Positions 43,116-51,748 of a stretch of DNA of 64,000 bases are shown here, one piece after another. How positions within the stretch are numbered: position 1 is the first letter of the stretch; the number at the start of each line of letters is the position of its first letter. The translations under genes were made by a program, and so were the position numbers. The stretch comes from Salinisphaera sp. LB1 (GTDB lineage: Bacteria; Pseudomonadota; Gammaproteobacteria; Nevskiales; Salinisphaeraceae), in NCBI RefSeq assembly GCF_003177035.1, contig NZ_CP029488.1, forward strand, positions 868,001-932,000. The letters are read 5' to 3'. The notes under the pieces are model-generated. The model was not told the origin of the DNA. It saw nothing but the letters and a program-made list of their open reading frames with translations, and made no database searches.

Positions 43116-44513
43116 ATGATGCCTTCGGCTCATTTCGTCGCGCCCGACACCATACGTTCTCGCTTCGCCGCCGCCATGTCTGAGATGTATCGGCAGGAAG
43201 TGCCGCAATACGGCACGCTGCTGGAGCTCGTGGCCGATATCAACGAGCAAACGCTCGCCGATAACCCAGCCCTGGCCCGGCAGATGACCGCGGCCAACGA
43301 TCTGGATCGGCTGTCGGTGGAGCGTCACGGCGCAATCCGTGTCGGCACGGCCGCTGAACTCGGCATGCTGGCGCGGCTGTTCGCCGTGATGGGCATGGCG
43401 CCGGTCGGCTACTACGATCTGGCGGCCGCCGGGGTGCCGGTGCATTCGACAGCATTCCGGCCGGTGGAGACCGAAGCCCTGGCGATCAATCCGTTCCGGC
43501 TGTTCACGTCGTTGCTGCGGCTCGATCTGATCGAGGATGACGGTCTGCGTCAGCGTGCCGCCGATATTCTCGCCGCGCGCGATATCTTCACGCCGCGTGT
43601 GCGCGAACTGATCGAGACCTTCGAAGCCGAAGGCGGGCTCACCGAGGCCGAAGCCGACACATTCGTCGCCGAGGCGATCGAGACCTTCCGTTGGCACGAA
43701 GACGCCACGGTCGATTACGCGACTTACGAGGCGCTGGCGTCAGAACACAAGCTCATCGCCGACGTGGTCTGTTTCCGCGGCCCGCATATCAATCATCTGA
43801 CACCGCGCACACTGGATATCGACGCGGCACAGGCGGCCATGCCGGAATACGGCATCACGCCGAAGGCCGTCATCGAAGGCCCGCCCCGGCGCGACGTGCC
43901 CATCCTCCTGCGCCAGACCAGTTTCAAGGCGCTGGAGGAGTCGATCCGCTTCGCTGGCGACACCGAAGGCCGACATACGGCGCGCTTCGGCGAAATCGAG
44001 CAACGCGGCGTGGCGCTCACACCCGACGGGCGTGCGCTGTACGATCGGCTGCTGGCCGCGGCCCAAACCTACAAGCGCGACGCCAACGCCGACTATCAGG
44101 CCGCGCTGCACGGCATATTCGAGGAGTTTCCGGACGACCTCGATACGCTGCGCCGGCGCGAGCTGGCTTATTTTCGTTATGAAGCGGTCGGCGAATCGAC
44201 GCTCGATGTCGAAGCATTCACCGACGATCACGGCGCCATCGAAGCCCTGGTGGCCTCGGGGCATGTCGTGGCCCACCCGATCGTCTACGAGGATTTCCTG
44301 CCGGTGAGCGCGGCGGGCATCTTCCAGTCCAACCTCGGCGACGACGACGACGCCGGCGAAGGCACGGCCGCCGCCAGCCAGCACGAACTGGAAGCCGCGC
44401 TGGGACGTGCGGTCATCGACCCGTTCTCGCTGTATGCCGAAATCGAAGCCGAATCCAAGCGCGCGGCACTGGATACGCTGATGGGCCGTACACCGGAAAA
44501 TACGCTGGCCTAA
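43116..44513 (+). CDS. hglS: 2-oxoadipate dioxygenase/decarboxylase (HglS/YdcJ, DUF1338 family)
   Basis: A 465-residue protein of the VOC-like DUF1338 family. In Pseudomonas putida HglS converts 2-oxoadipate to D-2-hydroxyglutarate in D-lysine/2-aminoadipate catabolism. Family features: MYRQEVPQYGTLLELVADIN near the start, DRLSVERHGAIRVGTAAELG (metal His), FTSLLRLDLIED, the VCFRGPHINHLTPRTLDID segment with the second His, and VVAHPIVYEDFLPVSAAGIF with the acidic metal ligand. It stands divergently from the ureide operon. The C-terminal YAEIEAESKRAALDTLM tail is normal. Confidence 0.9.
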   Translation: MMPSAHFVAPDTIRSRFAAAMSEMYRQEVPQYGTLLELVADINEQTLADNPALARQMTAANDLDRLSVERHGAIRVGTAAELGMLARLFAVMGMAPVGYYDLAAAGVPVHSTAFRPVETEALAINPFRLFTSLLRLDLIEDDGLRQRAADILAARDIFTPRVRELIETFEAEGGLTEAEADTFVAEAIETFRWHEDATVDYATYEALASEHKLIADVVCFRGPHINHLTPRTLDIDAAQAAMPEYGITPKAVIEGPPRRDVPILLRQTSFKALEESIRFAGDTEGRHTARFGEIEQRGVALTPDGRALYDRLLAAAQTYKRDANADYQAALHGIFEEFPDDLDTLRRRELAYFRYEAVGESTLDVEAFTDDHGAIEALVASGHVVAHPIVYEDFLPVSAAGIFQSNLGDDDDAGEGTAAASQHELEAALGRAVIDPFSLYAEIEAESKRAALDTLMGRTPENTLA

Positions 44514-44550
44514 GCGGGCTTCGCCGCCAGTCGCGAACTGGAAGAAAAAC

Positions 44551-44705
44551 AGTCCGCAAATGAACGCGAAGAACGCAAATGAAGCGGCGTGTCACGAGTG
44601 GCCAGGTTCCGGCTCTTTGCGACCGCCGGCCGGCTACGCAGAGATCGCACGCCCGACGTTACGCAATCTTATTTAATTTGCGTTTTTTGCGTTCATTTGC
44701 GGACT
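44551..44705. repeat. Inverted-repeat element, family AGTCCGC, copy 1
   Basis: The left end AGTCCGCAAATGAACGCGAA and the next 10 bases are mirrored at 44676-44705 with 28 of 30 positions matching. The element is 155 bp and lies between hglS and the binding-protein gene, whose transcripts converge. Related ends are at 45735-45870 and 52012-52051. No coding sequence is evident in the 44514-44780 gap. Confidence 0.7.
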
Positions 44706-44780
44706 CGGCTTCCCGATCCGACAACAAAAGAAGCGCGCTGGTGATCCCGGCGCGCTTTCTGAGCCCACTGCGCGTTCGCG

Positions 44781-45578
44781 TTATTTGTCCTTCGCGGGCG
44801 GCGCCTTGTGGAAGTACTTCTTGTAGATCCTGGCGTAGGTGCCGTTGTCCCTGACGGCCTTGAGCGCCTTGTCGAACTTCTTGGCCAGGCCCTGCTCGTT
44901 CTTGCGGAACGCGATACCGAAACCGTCGCCGAAGTATTTCTTCGGGCCGGTGATATCGGGACCGGCCTGGCGATACTTATCCGGATGCGGGTCGATCAGC
45001 GTGCTCTGCCCGGTGATCTGGTCGAAGAACGCGGCGTCGAGGCGGCCGGCGGACATGTCGACGGCGACGTCGTCGGCGTTCTGATAACGCTTGATGATGG
45101 CGATATTGCCGTACTTGTCGGTGACGTAGTTGTCCTGGACGGTACCGCGCTGCACGCCGATCTTCTTGCCCTTGAGCGTCGCGGCATCGATCTTGTGCAG
45201 TGAGCTACCGGTCGGCACGAAGAACGCGGACGGCACCACGATGTACGGGGTCGAGAACAGCACGTGCTTCTTGCGCGCGTCGTTGATGGTCATCGACGAC
45301 ATGATGGCGTCGTACTTGCGCGCCATCAGGCCCGGGATGATGCCGTTCCAGTCCTGCTGCACCCAGCTGCAGTGCAGACCGGCCTGCTTGCACAGGGCAT
45401 TGCCCAGGTCGATATCGAAGCCGGTGAGCGTGCCGTCCGGCTTGGTGTATTCCATCGGCTTGTAGGGCACGTTGGTGGCGATGCGAACGTTGTCACCCGC
45501 GGCACTCGCGGTCGTGGCGACGCCAGCGCCCAGTGCCACGCTTGCGGCCAGCACGGATACGGTGAGCAGTTTTTTCAT
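44781..45578 (-). CDS. Basic amino acid ABC transporter, periplasmic binding protein (ArgT/AotJ-like)
   Basis: A 265-residue family 3 binding protein. A Sec signal peptide covers about residues 1-26 (MKKLLTVSVLAASVALGAGV ... ASA). The mature part has PYKPMEYTKPDGTLTGFDID (the acidic side-chain contact), LCKQAGLHCSWVQQDWNGII and MSSMTINDARKKHVLFSTPY, all typical of lysine/arginine/ornithine and histidine binders. The start at 45578 is the first with a signal peptide. It is the last gene of the transporter locus and is separated from the permeases by a repeat, a common place for an RNA-stabilising hairpin. Confidence 0.92.
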   Translation of the reverse strand: MKKLLTVSVLAASVALGAGVATTASAAGDNVRIATNVPYKPMEYTKPDGTLTGFDIDLGNALCKQAGLHCSWVQQDWNGIIPGLMARKYDAIMSSMTINDARKKHVLFSTPYIVVPSAFFVPTGSSLHKIDAATLKGKKIGVQRGTVQDNYVTDKYGNIAIIKRYQNADDVAVDMSAGRLDAAFFDQITGQSTLIDPHPDKYRQAGPDITGPKKYFGDGFGIAFRKNEQGLAKKFDKALKAVRDNGTYARIYKKYFHKAPPAKDK

Positions 45579-45734
45579 GATCGATTCGGTCCTCGTGAAT
45601 GGGTGCGGCCGGAAGCGACGAGCGCCGCCGACACGACACATGGATTGAACCACGGATGTCGCGCCGTGAACATGCACAAAACGTGCAACATGGTGGATTG
45701 CCGGTTCTTCGCTGGTTGGCGGGATATTCATACC

Positions 45735-45870
45735 AGTCCGCCAATGAACGCGAAGGACGCGAATCAAGCCCCGGCCCGCTTAAGGCGGGGCGTCTTTCAA
45801 CGCAAGGATCGCTCGGGCTTGCGTGCTGAGGCCGGATTCATTTGCGCTTATCCGCGTTTATTTGCGGACG
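45735..45870. repeat. Inverted-repeat element, family AGTCCGC, copy 2
   Basis: AGTCCGCCAATGAACGCGAA is mirrored imperfectly by the right end GTTTATTTGCGGACG (45856-45870) and the GCGCTTATCCGC before it. The element is about 136 bp, in the 356-bp gap between permease and binding-protein genes of one operon. No gene is seen in the rest of the gap. Confidence 0.65.
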
Positions 45871-45934
45871 TATCGCTTGGCGTGAACGGCCATGCCAAAC
45901 CCTGCCAATGCGCAACGAGCCGAATTTTTACCCC

Positions 45935-46663
45935 TCAGGCCGGTTTGAGATGCCGCAGCAGGCGCTTCTCCGCCAGCCGGAACCCGCCCTGGATGGCGAA
46001 GCTCAAAACCATGTAGACACAGGCCACGAAGATGAAGGCCGGGAACGGCGAGTAGAAACGGGCATAGACATAGTAGGCCGCACCGGTCAGATCGGTGATC
46101 GTCACGGCCGAGGCGATCGAGCTGGCGTGCAGCATGAAGATCACCTCGTTGCCATAGGCCGGTAGCGCGCGCCGGAACGCCGACGGCAGCACGATTCGCC
46201 GATAACAGGTGAACGTCGACATGCCGTAAGCGCGGGCGGCTTCGATCTCGCCCCGCGGCGTGGCCCGGATTGCGCCATAGAAGATTTCCGTGGTGTACGC
46301 GCCGGTATTGAGCGCAAACGATAACAACGCCGGGTACAACGGATTATTGATGAAGAACGCGAACCAGCTCTGCTGCACACCGGGTATGAAGGCAAAGCCG
46401 TAATACGCGATGTAGAGCTGGATCAGCAGCGGCGTGCCGCGAAACACATAGGTGTAGACCCATATCGGCCCGGAGATCCAGATCCGGTTCGAGGCCCGGC
46501 CGATCGACAGCGGTACCGCCAGCACGATACCGACCAGCAGCGAAATAAAGACCAGTTGCACCGTGCTGACCAGCCCGTGCCAATACTGTGCGAACGTCGC
46601 CGGGGTAAAGATGTCGTTGTGCGACAAGAACGGGGCGACATGAGCGAGCCACTGTTCCATCAC
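45935..46663 (-). CDS. Basic amino acid ABC transporter permease (HisM/AotM-like)
   Basis: A 242-residue HisM/GlnP-type permease with about five membrane helices. Marks: TVQLVFISLLVGIVLAVPLS, VYTYVFRGTPLLIQLYIAYY (the FRGTPLLVQ motif) and the EAA loop GEIEAARAYGMSTFTCYRRI followed by VLPSAFRRALPAYGNEV. It overlaps the HisQ-like gene by 4 bases (ATGA). The two permeases form the channel with HisP. Confidence 0.94.
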   Translation of the reverse strand: MMEQWLAHVAPFLSHNDIFTPATFAQYWHGLVSTVQLVFISLLVGIVLAVPLSIGRASNRIWISGPIWVYTYVFRGTPLLIQLYIAYYGFAFIPGVQQSWFAFFINNPLYPALLSFALNTGAYTTEIFYGAIRATPRGEIEAARAYGMSTFTCYRRIVLPSAFRRALPAYGNEVIFMLHASSIASAVTITDLTGAAYYVYARFYSPFPAFIFVACVYMVLSFAIQGGFRLAEKRLLRHLKPA

Positions 46664-47373
46664 ACCCCCTTCTTCGACGTATTAAAACCCGCGTCATAAC
46701 GGCGCCGCAGCCAGCCGACGAACAGCTCGGATACACTGGTGATCGCCAGATAGCCCATGCCCACCGGCACCATGAACAAAAACGGCTGATGCGTGGCCTT
46801 GGTCGCCTGGTCGGCGATGCGCACCATATCCGACAGGCCGATGATCGAAACCAGTGCGGTGGCCTTGAGCAACACCATCCAGTTGTTGTTGATGCCCGGC
46901 AGGGCGTGGCGCATCATCAAGGGGAAACGCACGCGCCGGAACGCCAGCCACCCGCTCATGCCATACGCCCGCGCGGCTTCCATCTGGCCGGCGTCGACCG
47001 CCAGGAAAGCACCGCGGAACGTTTCCGACATGTACGCGCCATAGATCACGCCCAATGTGATCACGCCGGCCACGAAGGCGTTCACGTTGACGAAGATGTC
47101 GGTACCGAGCCAGGCGTTGACCTGGTCCATCGCCACATTCACGCCGATCTGGCCGCCATAGAACAGCAGCATCATCATCACCAGATCGGGCACCCCGCGA
47201 ATCACCGTGGTGTAAAGCAGCGCCAGGCCGCGCAGGACACGCGAGCGAGAAAGTTTCACGCTGGCCACCACCAGCCCGATCACCAGCGCCAGTACCAGCG
47301 AAAGCAATGCCAGCTCCGCGGTGAGCGCCGCGCCGCCGAGCAGGCGCCAGCCATACCCTTGGAAATCGATCAT
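46660..47373 (-). CDS. Basic amino acid ABC transporter permease (HisQ/AotQ-like)
   Basis: A 237-residue HisQ-type permease. It begins MIDFQGYGWRLLGGAALTAE; the FRGTP-equivalent is YTTVIRGVPDLVMMMLLFYG, and the EAA loop is GQMEAARAYGMSGWLAFRRV followed by RFPLMMRHALPGINNNWMVL. The VIRGVPDLV variant is characteristic of HisQ/ArtQ proteins. It is separated from the ATPase gene upstream by a 280-bp inverted-repeat element. Confidence 0.94.
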   Translation of the reverse strand: MIDFQGYGWRLLGGAALTAELALLSLVLALVIGLVVASVKLSRSRVLRGLALLYTTVIRGVPDLVMMMLLFYGGQIGVNVAMDQVNAWLGTDIFVNVNAFVAGVITLGVIYGAYMSETFRGAFLAVDAGQMEAARAYGMSGWLAFRRVRFPLMMRHALPGINNNWMVLLKATALVSIIGLSDMVRIADQATKATHQPFLFMVPVGMGYLAITSVSELFVGWLRRRYDAGFNTSKKGV

Positions 47374-47376
47374 CGC

Positions 47377-47658
47377 CAGTGTCCTGCCCTGGGTATTTTG
47401 TCGTATTCAGCGAGGCGGCGCGCGTTCGTGGCAAGGCGCGCCGCGCCGGCCAGGGCATCCCCCTGGCCAAGCGGCGCAACGCCGTCCACGGGCGCGCGCC
47501 GCCTCGCCCCACACCCTATATTCCGAAGGGAACGCCTGTGCGCGCCCATCACCGCGTTGCGCTCCTTTGCCATAGGCCCGCTATGGCGCAGTCGCGCGCC
47601 TTGTGCTGCGCGCGCACAGGCGTTCTGAATACGGCAAAATACCCAGGACAGGACACTA
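47377..47658. mobile_element. MITE-like element between hisQ- and hisP-like genes
   Basis: Left end CAGTGTCCTGCCCTGGGTAT (47378-47397) then TTTGTCGTATTCAG; right end read inward CTAGTGTCCTGTCCTGGGTA then TTTTGCCGTATTCAG. The ends match at about 31 of 34 positions. An inner inverted pair, AACGCCTGTGCGCGC and GCGCGCACAGGCGTT, lies in the right half. No transposase is present. The right edge CTAG contains the TAG stop codon of the hisP-like gene. The left edge is CCAG, perhaps a decayed duplicate. Confidence 0.75.
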
Positions 47659-48426
47659 GAATCGCGGCCCGAGGAACTGTCGCAGTCGCGGCGAGCTCGG
47701 GTTTTCCAGAACATCGCCGGGCTTGCCGGCCTCTTCCACGCGCCCCTGGTGCAGATAGATCACCTGCGACGACACGTCGCGGGCGAAATCCATCTCGTGG
47801 GTGACCACCACCATGGTCCGGCCCTCGTCGGCCAGCCCCCGCATCACCTTGAGCACATCGCCGACCAGCTCGGGATCGAGCGCCGAGGTCGGCTCGTCGA
47901 ACAACATGACCTCCGGGTCCATCGCCAGCGCGCGGGCGATCGCGCCACGCTGCTGCTGGCCGCCGGACAGCTGGGCCGGGAAATAATCGGCGCGCTCGGC
48001 CAGGCCCACCCGTTCGAGCAACGCCATGCCCTGCGCGCGGGCGTCCTTTTTCGACTTGCCCAGCACATGCACGGGCGCCTCGATGACGTTGCCGATCAAC
48101 GTCATGTGCGCCCACAGGTTGAAGCCCTGGAACACCATCGACAGCTTGGCGCGAATACGCTCGACTTGTTTCCAGTCGGCCGGCTCGCGCTCGCCGCGCT
48201 TGGTCTGGAACGCCACCGGCTCACCGTGCACGACGATATCGCCGGCATTGGGAATCTCGAGCAGGTTCATGCAGCGCAGGAACGTGCTCTTGCCCGAGCC
48301 CGAAGCGCCGATCAACGAGATCACGTCGCCCTCGTGTGCCTCCAGTGACAGACCTTCGAGCACCGGGTTGTCGTTGAAGCTCTTGTGCAGGTCCCGAACG
48401 ACCAGCGGTATCGCGTTATCGGCCAT
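47656..48426 (-). CDS. Basic amino acid ABC transporter ATPase (HisP/AotP-like)
   Basis: A 256-residue ABC ATPase. Walker A is [20 protein letters not shown], signature [20 protein letters not shown], Walker [21 protein letters not shown], and the switch His is in [15 protein letters not shown]. The extra segment [20 protein letters not shown] is typical of HisP-type proteins. It ends [27 protein letters not shown] with a TAG that is part of a CTAG at the edge of the repeat element. It follows astE by 66 bp on the same strand. Confidence 0.94.
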   Translation of the reverse strand: MADNAIPLVVRDLHKSFNDNPVLEGLSLEAHEGDVISLIGASGSGKSTFLRCMNLLEIPNAGDIVVHGEPVAFQTKRGEREPADWKQVERIRAKLSMVFQGFNLWAHMTLIGNVIEAPVHVLGKSKKDARAQGMALLERVGLAERADYFPAQLSGGQQQRGAIARALAMDPEVMLFDEPTSALDPELVGDVLKVMRGLADEGRTMVVVTHEMDFARDVSSQVIYLHQGRVEEAGKPGDVLENPSSPRLRQFLGPRF

Positions 48427-48492
48427 GCGCGTTCAGTCGCCCTCGCAAAACGGCAAACCAAATAGCTTAGCAGGCGCGTGATCACAACGACA

Positions 48493-49557
48493 TCACGCAT
48501 CCGTCGTAACAGGCGTGGGCACCGGCCGGGCCAGCAACGCAGCGCGGGCACCGCGTTCCACGTTCGCGTTGGGGAATACGATATGCACCGGCGCATCGGC
48601 GACGATCGTCGCGCCGGCCTCGCGGTCCCGGGCAATCACGGATCCGACGTCAAACGGCGTGAAATTGGCGACATCGTCGTCGAACCCCAGAGAAAAATCT
48701 TCGCTGACGCGACGCAGCTCGTCGATTACACGGAAGAACATCAGCCTCGTCGGCGGCGCTTCCGCGGCGGCCTCGCCCGCCACGCGCGCGGCCAGCCAAT
48801 CGGCCATCGACGCCAATGCCGTGATGTCGTTGGCGCCGAAGGGCGCCACCCGGCCGAGTTCGAGCGTGAAGGCCGCGACCCCGTGCCGGGCGCGGCTGTA
48901 ATGCGAGAAGGTGGGGCTCGCCACATGCTGGGACAGCACCGCCTGCAGCCCGGCCGCGGCCAGCGCGCGCCAGACCGGCGCCGGGGTCTCGACGGCCGAG
49001 AACGGCTCGACCGCGAACCGAGGATAACGACTGGCCCGGATCGCGGTGTGCATATCCAGATGCAAGGGCGTCCCGCGCTGGCCGCCGGCCGAGGCCCCGG
49101 TGGCGTGGGTGGCCCAGAAGGCATCGAGCGCGTCCATCAACGCACGCGCGCGCCGATGTTCACGGCTCTCGCCCACGGCGGCGGGACGCTCGAACAGCCG
49201 ATTGAGATTGGTATCGAGATAACGTCTCCCGGCCGCGATCGAGGCCGGATGGCCGACGACGAGCAGCACCGGCGCGCCGACCGTGACACAGCCATGATCC
49301 AGATCGCCGGCCAGCTCCAGCAGCAACTCCAGCGGTGCGGTTTCGTTGCCGTGAATGCCGGCGGAGATGACCGTGGCCGCGGCATCGGCGACCGGCGCCA
49401 TCGGCACCAGTTCGACGATACCCGGACCGCGATCGATGGCGCGGCCCCCGCCGGCCAGCTCGATGGCATGAAACGGGGCGGGCCGGTCGGCCATGGCAGC
49501 ACCGAGAATATCGCGCAGACGTCGCGGCGAACCGCTTGTCGGGTGATCCGAAGTCAT
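48493..49557 (-). CDS. astE: Succinylglutamate desuccinylase
   Basis: A 354-residue zinc carboxypeptidase-like enzyme, the last AST step, which splits N-succinylglutamate into succinate and glutamate. Zinc ligands: His and Glu in SAGIHGNETAPLELLLELAG and His in GTPLHLDMHTAIRASRYPRF. Catalytic Glu lies in AAFTLELGRVAPFGAND. The family run GHPASIAAGRRYLDTNLNRL is clear. The ATG at 49557 has GGGAGGGG upstream. It is 27 kb from the other ast genes but directly upstream of the basic amino acid importer, so uptake and the last step may be co-transcribed. Confidence 0.94.
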   Translation of the reverse strand: MTSDHPTSGSPRRLRDILGAAMADRPAPFHAIELAGGGRAIDRGPGIVELVPMAPVADAAATVISAGIHGNETAPLELLLELAGDLDHGCVTVGAPVLLVVGHPASIAAGRRYLDTNLNRLFERPAAVGESREHRRARALMDALDAFWATHATGASAGGQRGTPLHLDMHTAIRASRYPRFAVEPFSAVETPAPVWRALAAAGLQAVLSQHVASPTFSHYSRARHGVAAFTLELGRVAPFGANDITALASMADWLAARVAGEAAAEAPPTRLMFFRVIDELRRVSEDFSLGFDDDVANFTPFDVGSVIARDREAGATIVADAPVHIVFPNANVERGARAALLARPVPTPVTTDA

Positions 49558-49607
49558 ACCCCTCCCTTGAACATGGCACGGCAAAGCCGGGCCGAGCCCT
49601 TGATCCG

Positions 49608-50054
49608 TCAATAATCGCCGCCGACGCCCCGGGCGCCGTTCGATTCCGCGGTGACATCCACCAACCAGCGTTCGATGAGTGCCCGATTGCGGCGATTCGC
49701 CTTGTACGTCATGTCGAACAGATCGCCCGCGACCGGAATCAGACCGACCGCGAAATCCACGCCCACGTGGCTTCCGATGCGGATCAGCAAACGCTTCGGC
49801 GCGCCCAGACGCACGGCCTCGCCGATGATCAGGCTGGACAATACCAGCCCGGCGAAATCGCCGACGACCGGCAGGAGGCCAATGACACCGTCGATACCGA
49901 CGCGCTTGCCGATCATCGGCACACGCCAGGCGTCGTCGAGCCAGTGCGCCAGCCTGCGGATACGCGCCAGGCTGGCGCGACGTCTGGCCTGCAGATCGGC
50001 ATTGGCGTGCGCGGGCATGGACCGGTATGAATAGACAGGAAATTCGCAAGTCAT
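49608..50054 (-). CDS. DUF4112 domain protein
   Basis: A 148-residue protein with the DUF4112 signature: LAHWLDDAWRVPMIGKRVGI (residues 36-55), DGVIGLLPVVGDFAGLVLSS, then VDFAVGLIPVAGDLFDMTYK and ANRRNRALIERWL. The two GLIPV.GD motifs are in hydrophobic hairpins, so it is membrane-associated. Function is unknown in the family. An ATG at 50018 (MPAHANADLQARRR) is a credible alternative start that would drop 12 residues. It lies 50 bp upstream of astE on the same strand. Confidence 0.85.
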   Translation of the reverse strand: MTCEFPVYSYRSMPAHANADLQARRRASLARIRRLAHWLDDAWRVPMIGKRVGIDGVIGLLPVVGDFAGLVLSSLIIGEAVRLGAPKRLLIRIGSHVGVDFAVGLIPVAGDLFDMTYKANRRNRALIERWLVDVTAESNGARGVGGDY

Positions 50055-50254
50055 CCGCAGTATACGGGAACGATCGCCCGGGCCCGCCGCCGCGGTCGCG
50101 CACCGTGGACAATCGGCAATGTCGGTCGCTGTGATAGCGGGGTCGACACCCGGCGCCCAGGCCGGGAGCCTATCCCCCCGCCCTGCACGGGCCGCATTGA
50201 CAGTCCCGGGACCGGCTGCGGCAGTGCGGCTGTTCGGACAACGACAGATGAGAG

Positions 50255-50464
50255 ATGAATGTATTCAGGCATGATTTGTCCCGCTTTTCAGAGCGCATCG
50301 AGGCCGATCGCCAGAGCGCCCGGACCGCCCTATGCGTAGCGCGCGAGACGCCGCCCGAGGCCGCCGCGCCACCCCCGCTGGCATGCGTGATCGCCGGTGG
50401 CCAGGGGCCGCCTCCCGCCGGTCTGGCGACCCCGCTCATCCGGCACGTGGCGAGGCAGCCATGA
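50255..50464 (+). CDS. Possible small protein coupled to the downstream gene
   Basis: A 69-codon frame starts ATG after GAGAG and reads MNVFRHDLSRFSERIEADRQ; its TGA overlaps the ATG of the next gene (ATGA). The second half is alanine- and proline-rich without motifs. Only the overlap argues for it. The rest of the gap from 50055 holds GC-rich sequence without a recognisable gene. Confidence 0.3.
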   Translation: MNVFRHDLSRFSERIEADRQSARTALCVARETPPEAAAPPPLACVIAGGQGPPPAGLATPLIRHVARQP

Positions 50465-51153
50465 GCGCCGCCGCCCGTCCGCTCGGCGAAGCGCTGGCCG
50501 CCCTGCGCGATGCCCGCGGCGCGATCGCGACACGGCGCGATCCGCTGTTTCACCGGCGCCTGGCCGAATTACGGCACTGGCAGTCGGACCGGGTCGCGGC
50601 ATTTCATGCCGAGCGCGTCGCCGCCTATGACGGCGATGCCCTGCTCGAGTTTCTCACGCGTCGCTTTTATCGCGATGCCGATTGGTCGGAGCTGATCGGG
50701 CGGCCGGAAAAAGTTGCACGCGCGGTCGACCGCATCGTCGACCGCGATCGCCCGCTGGTGATCGCCATCGAACTCCAGGCCGCGGCGGAAAGCCTCGACA
50801 CCGCGATGACCGACGCGTTGCTGGCCGAAAACGCCCGCCTCAATCCGCACAGCTATGTGCGCGCGCTGCGCCGGGTCGGCCGGCGTGACGACCGGCTACA
50901 GCAGATTCTATGGCTGGAGGAACTGGTGGATCTGGTCGCCGACTATGCCGACAACCGGGCCGCCTGGTGGGCCTTCAAGCTGGCCCGCGCGCCGGCCCGC
51001 ACCTTCGGCCTCGGCCGCACCTACGATCTGCTGGCCGAGGGTTACGCCGCCATGCGCGCGACCACCGATCTCAAGGCCGGCACGCGCGAAGTGATTGCCG
51101 CCCAGCGCGCACGCCTGGAACGACTGATCGGGGCCGAACTCGAACAACACTAG
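50461..51153 (+). CDS. Conserved helical protein, distantly like FFLEELY-motif proteins
   Basis: A 230-residue, mostly helical, Arg- and Ala-rich soluble protein. It contains YDGDALLEFLTRRFYRDADW and later LQAAAESLDTAMTDALLAEN. These align in order with the motif region and 'AELHALSERLD.AM' region of the FFLEELY-motif family of proteobacterial proteins, but the name-giving motif is not conserved. There are no membrane segments, signal or catalytic motifs. The TAG stop at 51151 is inside the CTAG edge of the adjoining inverted-repeat element. Function unknown. Confidence 0.65.
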   Translation: MSAAARPLGEALAALRDARGAIATRRDPLFHRRLAELRHWQSDRVAAFHAERVAAYDGDALLEFLTRRFYRDADWSELIGRPEKVARAVDRIVDRDRPLVIAIELQAAAESLDTAMTDALLAENARLNPHSYVRALRRVGRRDDRLQQILWLEELVDLVADYADNRAAWWAFKLARAPARTFGLGRTYDLLAEGYAAMRATTDLKAGTREVIAAQRARLERLIGAELEQH

Positions 51154-51437
51154 GACCTGTTGCCGTTTCGTGCGAGTCCGCGCCAAGCGCTGTTTTGCGG
51201 CAAGACGAGGCGTAGTGCGCGCCGTGCAGTCACTCTGCACAAGCGTGCTACAACGCTGGATTGCCGCAAAACAGCACTTGTCCCGAGGGGTTGGGCCGCC
51301 CATAAAAAATTTACTAGGGGCGCCCGGCGGCGTTGCAAGTCTGGGTCGTGGCACGCCACGACACGGCGACTCGCGCCTTGCCGGACACGATTTGCGGTCT
51401 CCAACGCGGCGCTCGCACGAAACGGCAACAGGCCCTA
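51150..51437. mobile_element. MITE-like element with CTAG edges
   Basis: Left end CTAGGACCTGTTGCCGTTTC then GTGCGAG (51150-51176); right end read inward CTAGGGCCTGTTGCCGTTTC then GTGCGAG. The ends match except for one base. An inner inverted pair, GCTGTTTTGCGGCAA (about 51190) and TTGCCGCAAAACAGC (about 51261), makes a long secondary structure. It is 288 bp with no transposase. Matching ends occur at 2678 and 4904. CTAG on both sides suggests a 4-bp target duplication as used by IS5- or IS481-type transposases. Confidence 0.8.
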
Positions 51438-51512
51438 GGTCCGGCAACCGCTTGTGCCGATTCGGCGCATCATCGAAACTGCCGGCTTCGCTCAACCAAC
51501 GACAACGCTCCC

Positions 51513-51659
51513 ATGACGATTACCATCAGCAGCGGACATCTCGCGCCCGTCATCTCTCTGGTCGCCGGCGTGGCGATCCTGCTGGCGCCGCGGCTGCTCA
51601 ACTACATCGTGGCCGCTTATCTGATCGTGATCGGCGTGCTGGGCATCGTGCACTTCTAG
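51513..51659 (+). CDS. DUF3096 small membrane protein
   Basis: A 48-residue protein: MTITISSGHLAPVISLVAGV, then AILLAPRLLNYIVAAYLIVI and GVLGIVHF. It has two hydrophobic helices joined by a PRLLNY turn, which is the DUF3096 pattern. Function is unknown. It stands alone between two repeat elements. Confidence 0.8.
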   Translation: MTITISSGHLAPVISLVAGVAILLAPRLLNYIVAAYLIVIGVLGIVHF

Positions 51660-51748
51660 GCACGACATCGCGCCTGTACTCGGGCCGGGTGGCCTTTTCC
51701 ACGCCCAAGGCGCCGTTGTGCTTTCGGGCTTCGTTCTTTGAAGAAAAC

